Shown here piece by piece: positions 12,773 to 20,960 of a DNA stretch of 36,350 nt (within the stretch, counting starts at the first letter, position 1; each line of letters opens with the position of its first letter). Under the pieces are notes generated by a model. That model was not told the origin of the DNA and searched no databases. It saw nothing but the letters and a program-made list of their open reading frames with translations. The position numbers and the translations under genes are program-made. The stretch is from a virus, in the IMG/VR virus record IMGVR_UViG_3300012008_000022, positions 1 to 36,350 of that record; one strand, 5' to 3'.

Positions 12773-13042
12773 CTACGGGTTCTTGGCCGCGTCCACTACG
12801 GGCACGGGGTTAGTAGCAGGGGTCGCAGCCGGGGCCGTAACCGCCTGCTGTTCACGTCCATCCTTGCCTGCCTCGGCAAAACCAAAGGCGACGAGGGCGG
12901 TTAGAGCGGCTAGGGTAGCGGTGTGGGCGTCCAGTGCTCCCGAGAAGTAACCGGAAAGGTCAGCGACTATTGCGCCCCCCAACGCGGCTTCGGGAGTATT
13001 CTTTTCGAAGAACTCCTTGAACTCGGTCAGTACATTAAACAT
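12773..13042 (-). CDS. Putative holin-like membrane protein
   Basis: ATG 13042 follows GGAGAGATAAGT. Two hydrophobic stretches (EAALGGAIVADLSGYFSGA and TATLAALTALVAFGFAEAG) and a flexible Ala/Pro tail fit a small holin. It lies immediately after the endolysin. Assignment rests on topology and position, not on a recognised family. Confidence 0.55.
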   Translation of the reverse strand: MFNVLTEFKEFFEKNTPEAALGGAIVADLSGYFSGALDAHTATLAALTALVAFGFAEAGKDGREQQAVTAPAATPATNPVPVVDAAKNP

Positions 13043-13053
13043 ACTTATCTCTC

Positions 13054-14205
13054 CTAACTTGCGAGTCTCGCTGCTGCTTCTTTGAGCGCTTCTGCTACGG
13101 CTTCCTTGCCACGCTGTTGTATCTCTGCCTCTAAACCGGGACCTATCAGTCTAGTATACTTTTCCTTGAACTCCGTGTCGTCCACAGTTTCCCCTCCCGA
13201 GGTAGTTATCGCTTGTAGAATCTTAACTACGGCGTCTCCGTAGCCCAATCCCGGCGCCCATTTGATGCGACCTTGGCTGTCGTTCCCGCCGAGAACTCTG
13301 ATGTCATTCGGCAGGTTGTGGTGAGCCCCGAAGTGGCGGGGGTCCTTCTCACAGAACCCAAGTACTGGGTGAGTAGGACCAAAGTACCAGAGTAGATGAC
13401 CTAAGTGCGCCCTGACCCCTTCTTCCTTGGTTGTAAATCTGTTACCAATGTCGGGTGCGCCAGTAACGCCGATACCAGCAGGGTTGTTCCACTCTGGCTT
13501 GGCAGTACCCGCAAATGCGAAGTTTCCCGTCTCATGGAGCGCCTGCGCGTATGCGACTGCGCCGTCCACTCCGGCCTGCGGTGCTAAGGTTCGGTATAGA
13601 GTTGACCAGTCCGTCTCGGACGCCGTAAACGCCCTCGTAGCGCCTAGTACGGGCACGGTAGCAGCGGGTGCAGGAGCAACCCCGCCGAAGTCTAGTAACG
13701 CGGACACCCACACTCCCGCGATGGCGTCAATGTTATCCCGCAACCACGCCTTGTCTGCGCCCCAACCGACTCCGTGTTCAACAAGAACGCCGGGTGTCTT
13801 GGCGCTGGTAAGGCGAAACCCGTAGTAGTCCGTTACATTAGGATTAGACCATTCGAAATGCTCTGGGGGCACTCCCTGTAACGCAGAATATCGCGTCCAA
13901 AAAGCGGTCCCAAGTTTATCATCCAGAGCGGCAGTAAGGCTGGCAGCGGCGCGCCCCCAAAATCGTCCCCCAGTGCCGTGTAAGTCGGCCTCATAATGAG
14001 GGGCAACGAAGGCATCATAATCGGAATGGAATGCTGGATGGTCTTGGAGGTCCCCGTCAACTCTAACAACTTCTACACCTTTGCTCTTGAGATTCGTTTC
14101 AATTCTGTCGTTTAGGGCCATTACCCAGTCTGCTTCGCCCGGGGCACCTGACCACCCGTTAGCACGGCCAGTTTGTACATGGCTGTTATGAAGTAGAACT
14201 CTCAC
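13054..14205 (-). CDS. Two-domain endolysin: amidase_3 plus glucosaminidase
   Basis: GTG 14205 overlaps the upstream stop by one base. Residues 1-170 form a zinc amidase_3-like domain: HNSH (H9), APGEADW (E24), APHYEAD (H70) and VLVEHGVGWG (E143). Residues 200-280 form a glucosaminidase-like domain: AYAQALHETGNFAF (E225), NNPAGIGVTG and FTTKEEGVRAHLGHLLWYF. The last 60 residues are helical. The enzyme should cut both the stem-peptide amide and the glycan. A linker of Ala/Pro/Val joins the domains. Confidence 0.88.
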   Translation of the reverse strand: MRVLLHNSHVQTGRANGWSGAPGEADWVMALNDRIETNLKSKGVEVVRVDGDLQDHPAFHSDYDAFVAPHYEADLHGTGGRFWGRAAASLTAALDDKLGTAFWTRYSALQGVPPEHFEWSNPNVTDYYGFRLTSAKTPGVLVEHGVGWGADKAWLRDNIDAIAGVWVSALLDFGGVAPAPAATVPVLGATRAFTASETDWSTLYRTLAPQAGVDGAVAYAQALHETGNFAFAGTAKPEWNNPAGIGVTGAPDIGNRFTTKEEGVRAHLGHLLWYFGPTHPVLGFCEKDPRHFGAHHNLPNDIRVLGGNDSQGRIKWAPGLGYGDAVVKILQAITTSGGETVDDTEFKEKYTRLIGPGLEAEIQQRGKEAVAEALKEAAARLAS

Positions 14206-14474
14206 TATTCCTCTATCACCTTGGCCTTCACCTTACGCTCAGTTGTCCTGTCCGCGCTTTTTAGTTTGATAGCCGTTTCCACGTTATCATCATGTAGACG
14301 GTCCACTCTCTCCGAAACCGTGGAAAGAGTAACTGCCACGTCTCGTAACACATCCGTTTGGTGGGACTGGATAGCATCCGAGTCCTTATGAATCCCGCGC
14401 ATCTCGCGCACGACGTATATCAATCCTAGGATTGCAGCGACACCCACTGAAAGGTTCGCCCAGTCAACTCCCAC
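14205..14474 (-). CDS. Membrane-anchored coiled-coil lysis protein candidate
   Basis: GTG 14474 directly follows the previous stop. A single N-terminal transmembrane helix (LSVGVAAILGLIYVV) precedes a charged coiled-coil (residues 25-89: DVAVTLSTVSERVDRLHDDN). This resembles XhlA-type haemolysin/holin-associated proteins or a second holin. Its position directly upstream of the endolysin supports a lysis role. No signal for an outer-membrane spanin is seen. Confidence 0.6.
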   Translation of the reverse strand: MGVDWANLSVGVAAILGLIYVVREMRGIHKDSDAIQSHQTDVLRDVAVTLSTVSERVDRLHDDNVETAIKLKSADRTTERKVKAKVIEE

Positions 14475-16010
14475 TTAGTTCGTTCCAATCGTCTTGATTT
14501 GTGCGCTGTCTACGGCCACCGAAGTAACCCTAGGCTGTAGTGTCGCGTCCGCTCCCCTAGAAAGGACAAGGTGCAGTTGAATCTGTCGGGAGTTCAGTTT
14601 GTACTGAGCAAGCGTCGGTGCGTCATCAGGGAAGGGTATCTTCTTCGCTCCCGATGCGGTCGCCACAGTTCCCCCAAGCCACGAACCTGTTAACGTACCT
14701 ACACGGTAGTACAGGGTGCAGGATTCGGTTGGCGTTGCGGACTCCATGAGTAACTCGGTGAACCGCCACGTCTTAATGTGGTCGGGAGCCTTAAGGTCGT
14801 AGATACTTGAGTCAAGGTACCCCTGAATGGCATAATTGGTCTTGCTACGCTTCCAGATACCCGTTGGTGTAGAGATGATAACCTCACCGTTTATCATGGC
14901 TGCGGAGTACACCTTCCCAGCGACGTTACCGGGGGCTGTGTCAATCGCTGCCTCGGGGCTAACATTCTCTAGCCCTTGGTTATCCACGTTGTACCAGTAA
15001 ACTCCGGGGATTCCTACAGTCCCAGAGAAGTTAGGCGCACGCATAGGAGCGCCAACCCACAGGTTCTCTCCATCGGCTACCAAGGCCCTGATGCCAAAAT
15101 CTTGAGAAGCCACCACTCCACGGATTCCGTCTCCGATGGTCTGTACGATGCGGGGCATCTGACCACGCTCTTTACGCCATAGAGGACCGTTGCCCGTAGT
15201 AGCGCTACCTCCGCCGATGCCCTTCTTGCTACCGATGTAAGCCGCTCCCGCATACTGCACCACCCTGTAGAAGAACGTGTCTTTTTCGGTCATCCACGTC
15301 ACCACCGACGCCGTTGTAGCCGCGCCCTCCGGGGTAAAGTATTCGTGCATACTAGAACCCTTGGAGTCGCTGGTGACGATAAGTACAGCACCAGTAGAGC
15401 CGTCTAGGAGGTCACACGTAGCCTCGTCTGGGTCGGAAGCAGCGGGCCACACCTTAGTCCACGTAGTCCCGTCAGGGGAGTTGTAGAGTCCCTTGCCATG
15501 CACCCACGCTAGAATCTTGTCGTCAGGACCGACGCCTACCATGTCCACGTTGGTACCGCCTACCGGGGCAGTGAAGGTCGTCCATGCCTCTGCCGCTGAC
15601 AGTACGAAAGGGGTAGCAGCGTTGGCAGCGACTACAAGTTGGTTCCTCCACACGGTCCCGCCCCTGATAGCGAGGGTCGGACCAGAGGCCATAGAAACCG
15701 GAGTCCAAGTTACCCCGTCACTGGACTTCGCCATTCCGGGGGTCGTCACACTATCCAAAGAGTACTGAAAACCATTAAACTCAACGAAGAATGCCTGTGT
15801 GTCAGTCGTTGACCTGACCTGTTCAAACAGACGGGCTAGTTGTATCTCTCCCTCTGTGACTGAGGACGTGTTGAAGCCGTCCCAATAGCGAGGTTCGCTA
15901 GGTGTACTGTTGTTCTGGAAGTACAGACGGTTGTAACCCCCATTCCAGTCGGACTGGCGGACAGTGTATTTGTAATCGCCTGACTCACGTACCGGGATTT
16001 GGATGGTCAA
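14475..16010 (-). CDS. Beta-propeller-like tail structural protein (possible nozzle)
   Basis: TTG 16010 directly follows the upstream stop. The 511-aa protein has repeated Asp-box-like blades (SSDGVTWTPVS, NSPDGTTWTKVW) and many beta-like Gly/Thr/Val segments, as in phage beta-propeller nozzle proteins such as the T7 gp12/P22 gp10 class. It follows the connector candidate, which fits a short-tail tube. No enzymatic motif is visible. Assignment is inference from fold hints and order. Confidence 0.6.
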   Translation of the reverse strand: MTIQIPVRESGDYKYTVRQSDWNGGYNRLYFQNNSTPSEPRYWDGFNTSSVTEGEIQLARLFEQVRSTTDTQAFFVEFNGFQYSLDSVTTPGMAKSSDGVTWTPVSMASGPTLAIRGGTVWRNQLVVAANAATPFVLSAAEAWTTFTAPVGGTNVDMVGVGPDDKILAWVHGKGLYNSPDGTTWTKVWPAASDPDEATCDLLDGSTGAVLIVTSDSKGSSMHEYFTPEGAATTASVVTWMTEKDTFFYRVVQYAGAAYIGSKKGIGGGSATTGNGPLWRKERGQMPRIVQTIGDGIRGVVASQDFGIRALVADGENLWVGAPMRAPNFSGTVGIPGVYWYNVDNQGLENVSPEAAIDTAPGNVAGKVYSAAMINGEVIISTPTGIWKRSKTNYAIQGYLDSSIYDLKAPDHIKTWRFTELLMESATPTESCTLYYRVGTLTGSWLGGTVATASGAKKIPFPDDAPTLAQYKLNSRQIQLHLVLSRGADATLQPRVTSVAVDSAQIKTIGTN

Positions 16011-16844
16011 CTAATTAACACCAGATGGCAGAGAGATGGACTGACGAACTGACTCTAGGCGGGTGTCGAACTCATGTTGCGCGGCGTTTCGTCCGCTCTG
16101 CAACGCCTGATAACTTACGTCAGATACCTTGTCGGCGGTTAGGAAGTACTTGAAGTTCTCTCGCTCTTGCAGTCTCCTGTCAAGATACTTTAGACGAATT
16201 CCCCAGTAGATGAGCATGAAGATTTCTTGGTCGGCGTCTGCGAGGTTTCTGAGGTATCCGATTCCGTATACGTTGTACGTGTACGAGGTCTTGGGGTAGA
16301 GTAGTCGTAAGTACCGCCCGTACTGTTCCCACGCGGGAGTTGACGTAACTCGTCCACCGGAAGAGTCCACCATCTCAACGCGAGTTACCTTGCGAATGTC
16401 CGCGTTAATCGGATGGTCTACGTCAGTAAAACCGGAGGGCACGACAGACTGTGGCGGGTAGACAAACCGACCGATATACTTAAGAGATAAGTCAGTTAGT
16501 GTCTCGTCGCGCCACCTATCCCAGTCGGTGTCGAATATGTCTGTGTCTGGTATGTCGGCCTTCACCCACTGCCGAATGATTGAGTCACCCGCTTGGATAG
16601 CGGTGGAGTAATCAGATAAGATAGTCAGTCCGGTATTCGCGTAGCGGTAACGATACCAGTCTGTGGATGTGCCCCCGGTGTCTGTAAACGAGATAAACTC
16701 GTTGTACGGGTCGTTAGACAGGCTAGCGACTTTGGCGTACGCACCCGGAGTACCACCAGAGTCGGGGGCTCTTTCTATAAGGGTGAGTTGGTAGGTGGTT
16801 ATACCGTCGGCGGGAGTAGCCGCCGTTATGATTGTCTGCGCCAT
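16011..16844 (-). CDS. Head-tail connector or tail adaptor candidate
   Basis: ATG 16844 directly follows the stop of the 36-aa gene. The N-terminal 85 residues look like an Ig/FN3-type beta domain (TTYQLTLIERAPDSGG, DWYRYRYANTG). The rest is mainly helical (RQWVKADIPDTDIFD, IFMLIYWGIRLKYLDRRLQE). Size and location between fiber and propeller genes fit an adaptor that joins portal to tail. Family not recognised with certainty. Confidence 0.55.
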   Translation of the reverse strand: MAQTIITAATPADGITTYQLTLIERAPDSGGTPGAYAKVASLSNDPYNEFISFTDTGGTSTDWYRYRYANTGLTILSDYSTAIQAGDSIIRQWVKADIPDTDIFDTDWDRWRDETLTDLSLKYIGRFVYPPQSVVPSGFTDVDHPINADIRKVTRVEMVDSSGGRVTSTPAWEQYGRYLRLLYPKTSYTYNVYGIGYLRNLADADQEIFMLIYWGIRLKYLDRRLQERENFKYFLTADKVSDVSYQALQSGRNAAQHEFDTRLESVRQSISLPSGVN

Positions 16845-16955
16845 CTACTTGCCCCTCGTCAGCTTGAAATAGTCGGCATTGTGCTCGCGGTTCTTGGCCC
16901 GCCATCCGCGCATGTAGAGCGTTCGGGGAGCGGGATTCTCGATGAGTTGCTTCAT
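16845..16955 (-). CDS. 36-aa basic protein downstream of the fiber
   Basis: ATG 16955 directly follows the fiber stop, with GAGAGGGC before it, and its stop directly abuts the next ATG. Product: MKQLIENPAPRTLYMRGWRA then a basic tail ending in FKLTRGK. It contains AGCT at 16861 and abuts the GATC-containing fiber tip, so it was probably acquired with it. It might assist the fiber, but nothing proves this. Confidence 0.6.
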   Translation of the reverse strand: MKQLIENPAPRTLYMRGWRAKNREHNADYFKLTRGK

Positions 16956-17401
16956 CTAACGCCCTCTCGTGGCGGTGATGGTAAACTGTGTGTTGATCCA
17001 TGTCGCGCCGTAGAGGGTTGCTGTCCCTGCAGTCGTTGCCCATAGGAGAGCGATACGGTGCTTGCCTGCCGCAAGTCTCAGCGCAGAGGCAGCCCTTGTC
17101 GCCCGCGCTACAAGCGGTGTCACGGCGGCGGCAACCATTGGCGACTGCTGGACAACGGTGAACGCAACACCATCGACGCTGATCTGAAGAACATTCCGAT
17201 TAGCGCCACTGTTCGCCCAAGACCCCAGCACGTTCACCTCGACACTGGCGTCCCACGGAAGGAAGATTTCGATGGCGAGATCACGGGAGTCGATTTCTAC
17301 GGCAGCCGCCGAGGTTGTCGTAAGATCGGCAATCTGGAGTGTTGCGACTTCCAGTGCCCCGCCATCGTCCGGCGCGTTCCGCCATGCCGTGGCTGCTGAT
17401 C
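16861..17401. other. Fiber-tip GATC/AGCT-containing island
   Basis: GATC occurs at 16995, 17181, 17279, 17334 and 17398 and AGCT at 16861, whereas flanking virion genes contain neither. The island covers about the last 135-150 codons of the tail fiber gene plus the 36-aa gene. This is what a recent swap of a receptor-binding tip would leave. Confidence 0.65.
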
Positions 17402-18905
17402 CCTGCTCCAACTGGGGGAGCATGAAGTAGGCGGTGCCTGTGGCGGTGGAGGACGGGTTCACCATCATGCGAACCTGGAAACCACGGGTAGTTGCGGTGG
17501 TGGTTACAGCGCCAGATTTACGGGTCCACGCTGTCTCTGCCGCATCGTTGAAGTCGGTAGTGGAACCGCCCGACCCAGACGAACTTTCTTCATAGATACG
17601 CCAGCGAACGAGAGCGCCACTGCCACCCAATCCGCTGACTTTGTGATAACCAGAGAACGTCCAACTCTGGCTCGTTCCATTTGCTACACCGATAGGGATG
17701 GCCTTGTTCTGGTCAAGTTCAAAAGTGCGAGAGGCCGCAGGAATATAGACACGCATCGCCCACTGCTTGCCGAGTGGGCCAGCGTCCACCGACTCATCGA
17801 AGCCGATGGCCTGACCGCCCAGTGTCCCGCCGAACGACCCGTCAGCCCACGACTCAGGCAGCCATGTCTCTACATACACCCCGCCGTTGCCGGTGGCGAT
17901 GCCGCCCCATTGGGAGGAGTTTTGGTCAGAAGTGATGGAGATGGTTGCCCCTGCGACGACCTGTCCAACATTGACTCCCGCGAGGGTAGAGACCAACGTG
18001 TCTGCCGTCTTGAGCACGCCGGGGACGGTGCCACCAGTGTTGTAGATTTTGGCGGTCCAGATTTGTCCCTGCGCTTCAATCTCCAGCCAGTACCAGTTGT
18101 TCAGCGTGAGCGCCACGGGCGTCGTCGACTGAACGACGTCCACGCCGGCAATGGCCTTCGTGATGGTGAAGTTACCGTTGTTCTGCTTGACGCTGACCCA
18201 TATGTTCGCGTCCACACGGAACTTCAACTGGTAGATGCCTGCCGTCGCAATGGCCTTGAACGCCGCGCTGGCCCGACCGTCGCGCCACACGAACGACCCG
18301 GCGCACCAGTACGGCTCGCTGTTCGCATTCGTAATAGTCAAGATGTTCGCCGCTACTGAGCACGCAACCCCGCTGGCTGAGACTCCTGCCGTATCCGCAA
18401 ATGTCTCCGGCATCGCCAGCCCGAACACGGTCCTGCGGGCGAAGTCGGAGTTGAGGACGAGGTTGGGCTGAACTTGAACGCTGGCCTGCTGAATAGTGAT
18501 AATGCGCGGGGTGATGTTGCTGTTTTGAATGTTGACAGCAGCGCCCGCCACGGACACGTAGGCCAACAGAACGCTCGTAGATGGTAGAGCAGGTGGCTTC
18601 TGATTGGGACTTGCCGCTGGCGTCCCGGTCACAACCTGAACGACGCCAGCACTTGTGACATGAACTAGGTCAACGCGCGGGTTAGTTGGGTCTGCCACCG
18701 CGATGGCTAGAGAAGCGGTCGCGCCTACGGAGGTGGTTGACCCGGAGTACTGTAGGACGCCAGCCGTTAACTGGACAGTCATATTTGGGGAACCCTGTGC
18801 GGATACGGCTAGCCCACTTAGGACGCCGTTTCCTAGGACAGCCTGAATTAGATTGTCAACATCCGCTTCGTATGTGGTCTGACCGTCTGAAACGTACTTA
18901 GCCAC
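16956..18905 (-). CDS. Tail fiber / receptor-binding protein
   Basis: GTG 18905 follows AAAGGTAGC. The 649-aa protein starts with a virion-attachment type region (VDNLIQAVLGNGVLSGLAV, MTVQLTAGVLQYSGS, NPRVDLVHVTSAG) found in many phage fibers. Two carbohydrate-binding-like jelly-roll segments (around residues 150-330 and 340-500: WYWLEIEAQGQIWTAKIYN, GYHKVSGLGGSGALVRWRIYE) and a C-terminal beta domain (residues 510-649) follow. The last domain alone contains GATC sites and is probably a newly exchanged tip. The gene reads more GC-rich than its neighbours by eye. It should bind the host surface. Confidence 0.72.
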   Translation of the reverse strand: MAKYVSDGQTTYEADVDNLIQAVLGNGVLSGLAVSAQGSPNMTVQLTAGVLQYSGSTTSVGATASLAIAVADPTNPRVDLVHVTSAGVVQVVTGTPAASPNQKPPALPSTSVLLAYVSVAGAAVNIQNSNITPRIITIQQASVQVQPNLVLNSDFARRTVFGLAMPETFADTAGVSASGVACSVAANILTITNANSEPYWCAGSFVWRDGRASAAFKAIATAGIYQLKFRVDANIWVSVKQNNGNFTITKAIAGVDVVQSTTPVALTLNNWYWLEIEAQGQIWTAKIYNTGGTVPGVLKTADTLVSTLAGVNVGQVVAGATISITSDQNSSQWGGIATGNGGVYVETWLPESWADGSFGGTLGGQAIGFDESVDAGPLGKQWAMRVYIPAASRTFELDQNKAIPIGVANGTSQSWTFSGYHKVSGLGGSGALVRWRIYEESSSGSGGSTTDFNDAAETAWTRKSGAVTTTATTRGFQVRMMVNPSSTATGTAYFMLPQLEQGSAATAWRNAPDDGGALEVATLQIADLTTTSAAAVEIDSRDLAIEIFLPWDASVEVNVLGSWANSGANRNVLQISVDGVAFTVVQQSPMVAAAVTPLVARATRAASALRLAAGKHRIALLWATTAGTATLYGATWINTQFTITATRGR

Positions 18906-19065
18906 TTTGCGCTACCTTTATCGTCGGGAGTATGTTCTGGGTTACGGAGAGTGCAGGGGGGCGTAGACCGGAGATGACGTTAAACGTCCCCGGAAGTCCG
19001 CAGGTGCTCGTACCCACCTTAGATACGCCCACGACGGAGGCACCGCCTAGGCACCCTGTTGGCAC
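18898..19065 (-). CDS. 55-aa hypothetical virion-region protein
   Basis: GTG 19065 overlaps the upstream stop by one base (TAGTG) and the frame ends at TAA 18898-18900, overlapping the fiber start by 8 bases. The product (MPTGCLGGASVVGVSKVGTS...) is Gly/Val/Ser-rich with two cysteines. Tight coupling on both sides supports it. Function unknown. Confidence 0.55.
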   Translation of the reverse strand: MPTGCLGGASVVGVSKVGTSTCGLPGTFNVISGLRPPALSVTQNILPTIKVAQSG

Positions 19066-19433
19066 TAGGTAACTACGTTACCGGGGACTACTGACCCCTC
19101 GCGGATAGACTCGGACACTATCTCTGCGTTAGACTTGTGCATCCTAGAATGTCCTTGGACGGCCGCCTGAGAGGCAAACCCTCTGGAACAGATGGGGCAC
19201 TTAAACGGGAGGTCCTTCTCCTCGTACTTCTGGACCCCCGAGGCTCCTAGCGTGGTCGCCAACTTCTCTAGTGCTGCTTCTGCTAGCAGTTTCTCGTCCT
19301 CTGAACAGTCGTCAGTATCGAAGATTCCGTTCTGGAAGAAGAACATCTTAAGTCCCCCTCTGTCAGCGAACTCTTCGTCCTTAGTCTTGATATAGAAGGA
19401 TAGATTTGGATATACCGCTGTAGTGAAAATCAC
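19065..19433 (-). CDS. C2H2 zinc-finger protein in the virion operon
   Basis: GTG 19433 follows GGAG with 6 bases spacing. Residues 1-65 are an unrecognised alpha/beta region (MIFTTAVYPNLSFYIKTKDEE, DEKLLAEAALEKLATTL). Residues 77-101 are a textbook C2H2 finger: C79-x2-C82-x12-H95-x3-H99, with F84/F86 in FKCPICSRGF and RMHKSN after it. Single C2H2 fingers are uncommon in phages. Lying between fiber and capsid-associated genes, it could bind DNA or serve as a structural clamp in the virion. Confidence 0.75.
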   Translation of the reverse strand: MIFTTAVYPNLSFYIKTKDEEFADRGGLKMFFFQNGIFDTDDCSEDEKLLAEAALEKLATTLGASGVQKYEEKDLPFKCPICSRGFASQAAVQGHSRMHKSNAEIVSESIREGSVVPGNVVT

Positions 19434-19442
19434 GTTACTCTC

Positions 19443-19772
19443 CTAGGCTCCTACTGCTGTCGCTTTGATAGACGTTGCCGTACCGAGCACGATAGCCGTG
19501 CAGCGGGTACGGAAGTACGCCACGGGGGTTAGAACTCCGGCCGCTTGGAAGATAGGAAGTCCCTTTCCGGGGGCTGCCTGAGTGTGGGTCAAAATCGTGA
19601 CCCAAGTGACACCATCATTGCTACCCTCAAGAACGACAGTCCACGACGTAGCGGTGCCACCGACTTCGTTTACAGACAGGGAGAATGAGTCGGGAACAGC
19701 ACTGTAACTTTCCTGTGTTGCCCCGCTCGTCGCCGCTGCGAACGAGTCTGTCGATTTGAAGAATCCAGCCAC
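19443..19772 (-). CDS. Putative small virion (decoration-like) protein
   Basis: The start is GTG 19772, after AGGTGA; the frame is open to 19781. The 109-aa sequence is beta-rich (TATSWTVVLEGSNDGVTWVTIL, PVAYFRTRCTAIVLG) and ends TSIKATAVGA. Size and its position directly downstream of the capsid gene suit a head decoration or minor structural protein. Not recognised by family. Confidence 0.55.
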   Translation of the reverse strand: MAGFFKSTDSFAAATSGATQESYSAVPDSFSLSVNEVGGTATSWTVVLEGSNDGVTWVTILTHTQAAPGKGLPIFQAAGVLTPVAYFRTRCTAIVLGTATSIKATAVGA

Positions 19773-19793
19773 TAGTATCACCTACATAAAGTT

Positions 19794-19821
19794 GGCCCCC
19801 TATTTATCAGCACCGGGGGCC
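19794..19821 (-). terminator. Hairpin after the capsid gene
   Basis: GGCCCCC and GGGGGCC form a perfect 7-bp stem with a 14-base loop, 15 bases beyond the capsid stop. It may act as a partial terminator or mRNA stabiliser that sets high capsid expression relative to downstream genes. There is only a short AACTTTA after it on the minus strand. Confidence 0.5.
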
Positions 19822-19835
19822 TAAGTGCTAGCCTA

Positions 19836-20939
19836 TTAAGTTAGGCCAGTCATAACCGCGCTGTGCGCCTGAGCCTTGACTTCGACTGTGTACCAGCCGA
19901 CAATCTGACCCTTGCGGGCCGTACCAGTACGCCCTAGGTTCTCTAGGGTGAATGGCATCCCCTCGATGACGGCGACGTTGCCCTCTTCGAGAATGAAGAT
20001 TGTGTCAGTAGGAAGGTGACGGTCAGTGATAACATCTAGCGTACCGAAGTCCGAGATGTACTGAGTCACGCTTCCACCCGCTGCCTCAGAACCACCCATG
20101 CGTGGGTAGTACTTCTGCGTAGCGGCGATAAGGCCCGTAATCTTACGACGCTGCTTCGGAGAAGCAACGATAAGAGTTGGAACCCCACCGGCTGCATAGG
20201 CCAACTGAATGGAGTCATTCAAGTTAGTCTCAGTCAGAGCACCAGCAACCGCCGTAGCGTTTGTGGTGATGAAGGACAACAGACCGCCGAAGGTGCGGGT
20301 GTTGTTGGTAGAGTCAGAGTTGGCCCTACCGTGGATAATACCCTTCTCACTACGGATAGCGAGAACACGAAGCCACTTCTCAACTTCGTAAGAGTACTTG
20401 TCCTGAATTCCGTAACCACCAGCCCACATGTCGAGGTCGGATACCTCAATCTTCTCTTGGAAGACCTGCATGTAGTTGGAAGCGACCGTACGGTTAGTCG
20501 TTGCGAACTGCTCCGGGTCGGCGCCATCAGTTACGGCGTAACCGATGATGTCGATTGCCACTGCGTTCGCGTGGTTTACGTTGGCCGTCCCAGCGTAAGC
20601 CGTGGACACCGTGACCGTTGTGGTCGTCGGAGTCGTGGTAACGCGCATCAACTCCGCTTCAATCTTGAGCACGTAGCCCTTCTTGAAGAGAGTGAAGTCC
20701 GTTACCACGATGGTGCCACCGGCAGCCGTGTACATAGCGCCAAGAGCGTCGGTAGACGCTGGTAGCGTGTCTTCTAGCCACTGGTGTAGGATTGCGGGCT
20801 GGACAGGAGCCTTCTTAGGAAGGCGCGTGAACAGCGGAGTGTCTGAGGGCGTTGTGATTACCGGCAACATATCAGACAGGTCAATTTTCAGACCAACTGT
20901 ATCGTTGAAGGTAGTTCTGGCGCCCGTCTGGTTTGCCAT
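19836..20939 (-). CDS. Major capsid protein, SU10/DUF5309 type
   Basis: ATG 20939 follows GAGGAAC. The 367-aa protein has the DUF5309 look: an N-terminal DLSDMLPVITTPSDTPLFTRLP, HQWLEDTLPAS, long beta stretches, DMWAGGYGIQDKYSYEVEKW, and the C-terminal TLDVITDRHLPTDTIFILEE. This HK97-fold family is typical of SU10-like podoviruses. It lies directly after the scaffold, in the usual order. Confidence 0.8.
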   Translation of the reverse strand: MANQTGARTTFNDTVGLKIDLSDMLPVITTPSDTPLFTRLPKKAPVQPAILHQWLEDTLPASTDALGAMYTAAGGTIVVTDFTLFKKGYVLKIEAELMRVTTTPTTTTVTVSTAYAGTANVNHANAVAIDIIGYAVTDGADPEQFATTNRTVASNYMQVFQEKIEVSDLDMWAGGYGIQDKYSYEVEKWLRVLAIRSEKGIIHGRANSDSTNNTRTFGGLLSFITTNATAVAGALTETNLNDSIQLAYAAGGVPTLIVASPKQRRKITGLIAATQKYYPRMGGSEAAGGSVTQYISDFGTLDVITDRHLPTDTIFILEEGNVAVIEGMPFTLENLGRTGTARKGQIVGWYTVEVKAQAHSAVMTGLT

Positions 20940-20960
20940 GAACTATGTTCCTCTTATTTT

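Noticed and set aside
17643-18359. 238-aa plus-strand open frame inside the fiber gene
   Set aside because: It is antisense to the clearly coding fiber gene, has no ribosome binding site or recognisable domain, and results from the GC-rich third positions of the opposite strand.
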